Shown here one piece after another: positions 5,316-5,671 of a stretch of 5,671 bases of DNA. Each line of letters starts with the position of its first letter. The stretch's first letter is position 1. The notes beneath the pieces are model-generated. The model searched no databases. It was not told the origin of the DNA and saw only the letters and a program-made list of their open reading frames with translations. Origin of the DNA: Spirochaetaceae bacterium (GTDB lineage Bacteria > Spirochaetota > Spirochaetia > Treponematales > Breznakiellaceae); assembly GCA_031258615.1 (NCBI GenBank), contig JAIRMP010000265.1:1-5671 (forward strand). The letters are read 5' to 3'. The translations under genes and the position numbers were made by a program.

Positions 5316-5671
5316 CCCCCCCCCCCCCCCCCCCCCCCCCCCCGCGGGGGGGGGTGTTTTTTTATGGGGTGGTGCGCCGGGCGGTGGGGGAGGCTGGGGG
5401 GAATACTCGACGGCCCTCAGTGATGACAGAAGGGCACTCGAAACGCTGCCACCATTCAATGAGTAGTGGTCGGCGTAGAGCGACAAATCGGGGCTGGTGG
5501 CGAAACTCGGCAGCCCGCGAAATTCCTTCGCAGCAAACTGCCCAATGTAGTCCTCCCTGGCATTCATGATTTTCGCGATTTCGGCCTCTATTCGCTTGAA
5601 GGTTGATTCAGCATCGTCCCCCGCCTCCAGTTCGCAGAAGGCAACGGTCGGAGACGCAGTCTGGCGGAGAC
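5295..5671 (-). CDS. partial hypothetical protein running off the right edge
   Basis: The minus strand stays open from the window edge to a TGA at 5295. The portion from 5671 to about 5400 looks like real protein: a charged, probably helical stretch (FKRIEAEIAKIMNAREDYIG) followed by a mixed segment ending near SSLRAVEYS. I do not recognise the family. An internal ATG at 5567 would give a 90-residue protein, but the frame is equally protein-like upstream of it, so the true start probably lies outside the window. Below about 5400 the frame passes through the G/C homopolymer region and becomes proline- and then glycine-rich, and it overlaps the 3' end of the methyltransferase gene by 21 bp. That tail is probably not authentic, so the real stop is uncertain. 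The junction may be a misassembly or a true truncation. Confidence 0.4.
   Translation of the reverse strand, partial: LRQTASPTVAFCELEAGDDAESTFKRIEAEIAKIMNAREDYIGQFAAKEFRGLPSFATSPDLSLYADHYSLNGGSVSSALLSSLRAVEYSPQPPPPPGAPPHKKTPPPAGGGGGGGGGSALHFP
5316..5361 (+). terminator. C28-GC-G9-T-rich element, crude terminator or assembly scar
   Basis: Twenty-eight C residues (5316-5343) start immediately after the methyltransferase TGA, then GC, nine G residues (5346-5354), TG and seven T residues. C8 pairing with G8 around a CGCG loop followed by T7 has the form of an intrinsic terminator, and 5335-5354 is a perfect 20-bp palindrome. The following 40 bases are unusually G-rich (to about 5400). Such homopolymers are also typical of sequencing or assembly artefacts, so both existence and length need confirmation. 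Confidence 0.4.

Overview
The window reads as chromosomal DNA from a moderately GC-rich, probably anaerobic or fermentative, host-associated bacterium. A spirochaete such as a gut treponeme is my best guess. The hints are TTG start codons, a relaxed lipoprotein lipobox, long poly-C tracts, and a methyltransferase of a type I associate with anaerobes. None of these is diagnostic, so the taxonomic call is weak.

Left part (1-450): no convincing gene. An array of 21-bp direct repeats (about 86-337) has a dyad, CCGAC-RT-GTCGG, at almost every unit junction. It is followed by two tandem copies of a 15-bp sequence and a good sigma-70-like promoter. The promoter drives a three-ORF + strand cluster in which each stop overlaps the next start: moaC (intact, molybdenum cofactor step 1b), a moaA remnant of only 75 codons that keeps the radical-SAM cysteines but loses the rest of the enzyme, and an intact low-specificity L-threonine aldolase gene (ltaE). 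A C16 tract follows the ltaE stop codon almost directly.

Middle part (2263-3929): a two-gene minus-strand operon convergent with ltaE. A six-helix membrane diguanylate cyclase (GGEEF) comes first, then a DUF192 lipoprotein whose TTG start overlaps the cyclase stop codon (TTGA).

Right part (3930-5671): a 444-bp intergenic stretch holds a 15-bp inverted repeat, a coding-like fragment with no convincing start, an extended -10 promoter, and two GTTGAAAC-centred dyads exactly 50 bp apart. It leads to a class I SAM-dependent methyltransferase gene. That gene's stop codon is followed immediately by C28, then GC, G9 and a T run, which resembles either a crude terminator or an assembly scar. Beyond it a minus-strand open frame of unknown function runs off the right edge.

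The genes do not form one obvious pathway. The points most worth a second look are the palindromic 21-bp array, the in-frame moaA truncation stitched between moaC and ltaE, and the poly-C tracts found directly after the stop codons of both plus-strand transcription units. I found no clear evidence of a new multi-gene system.
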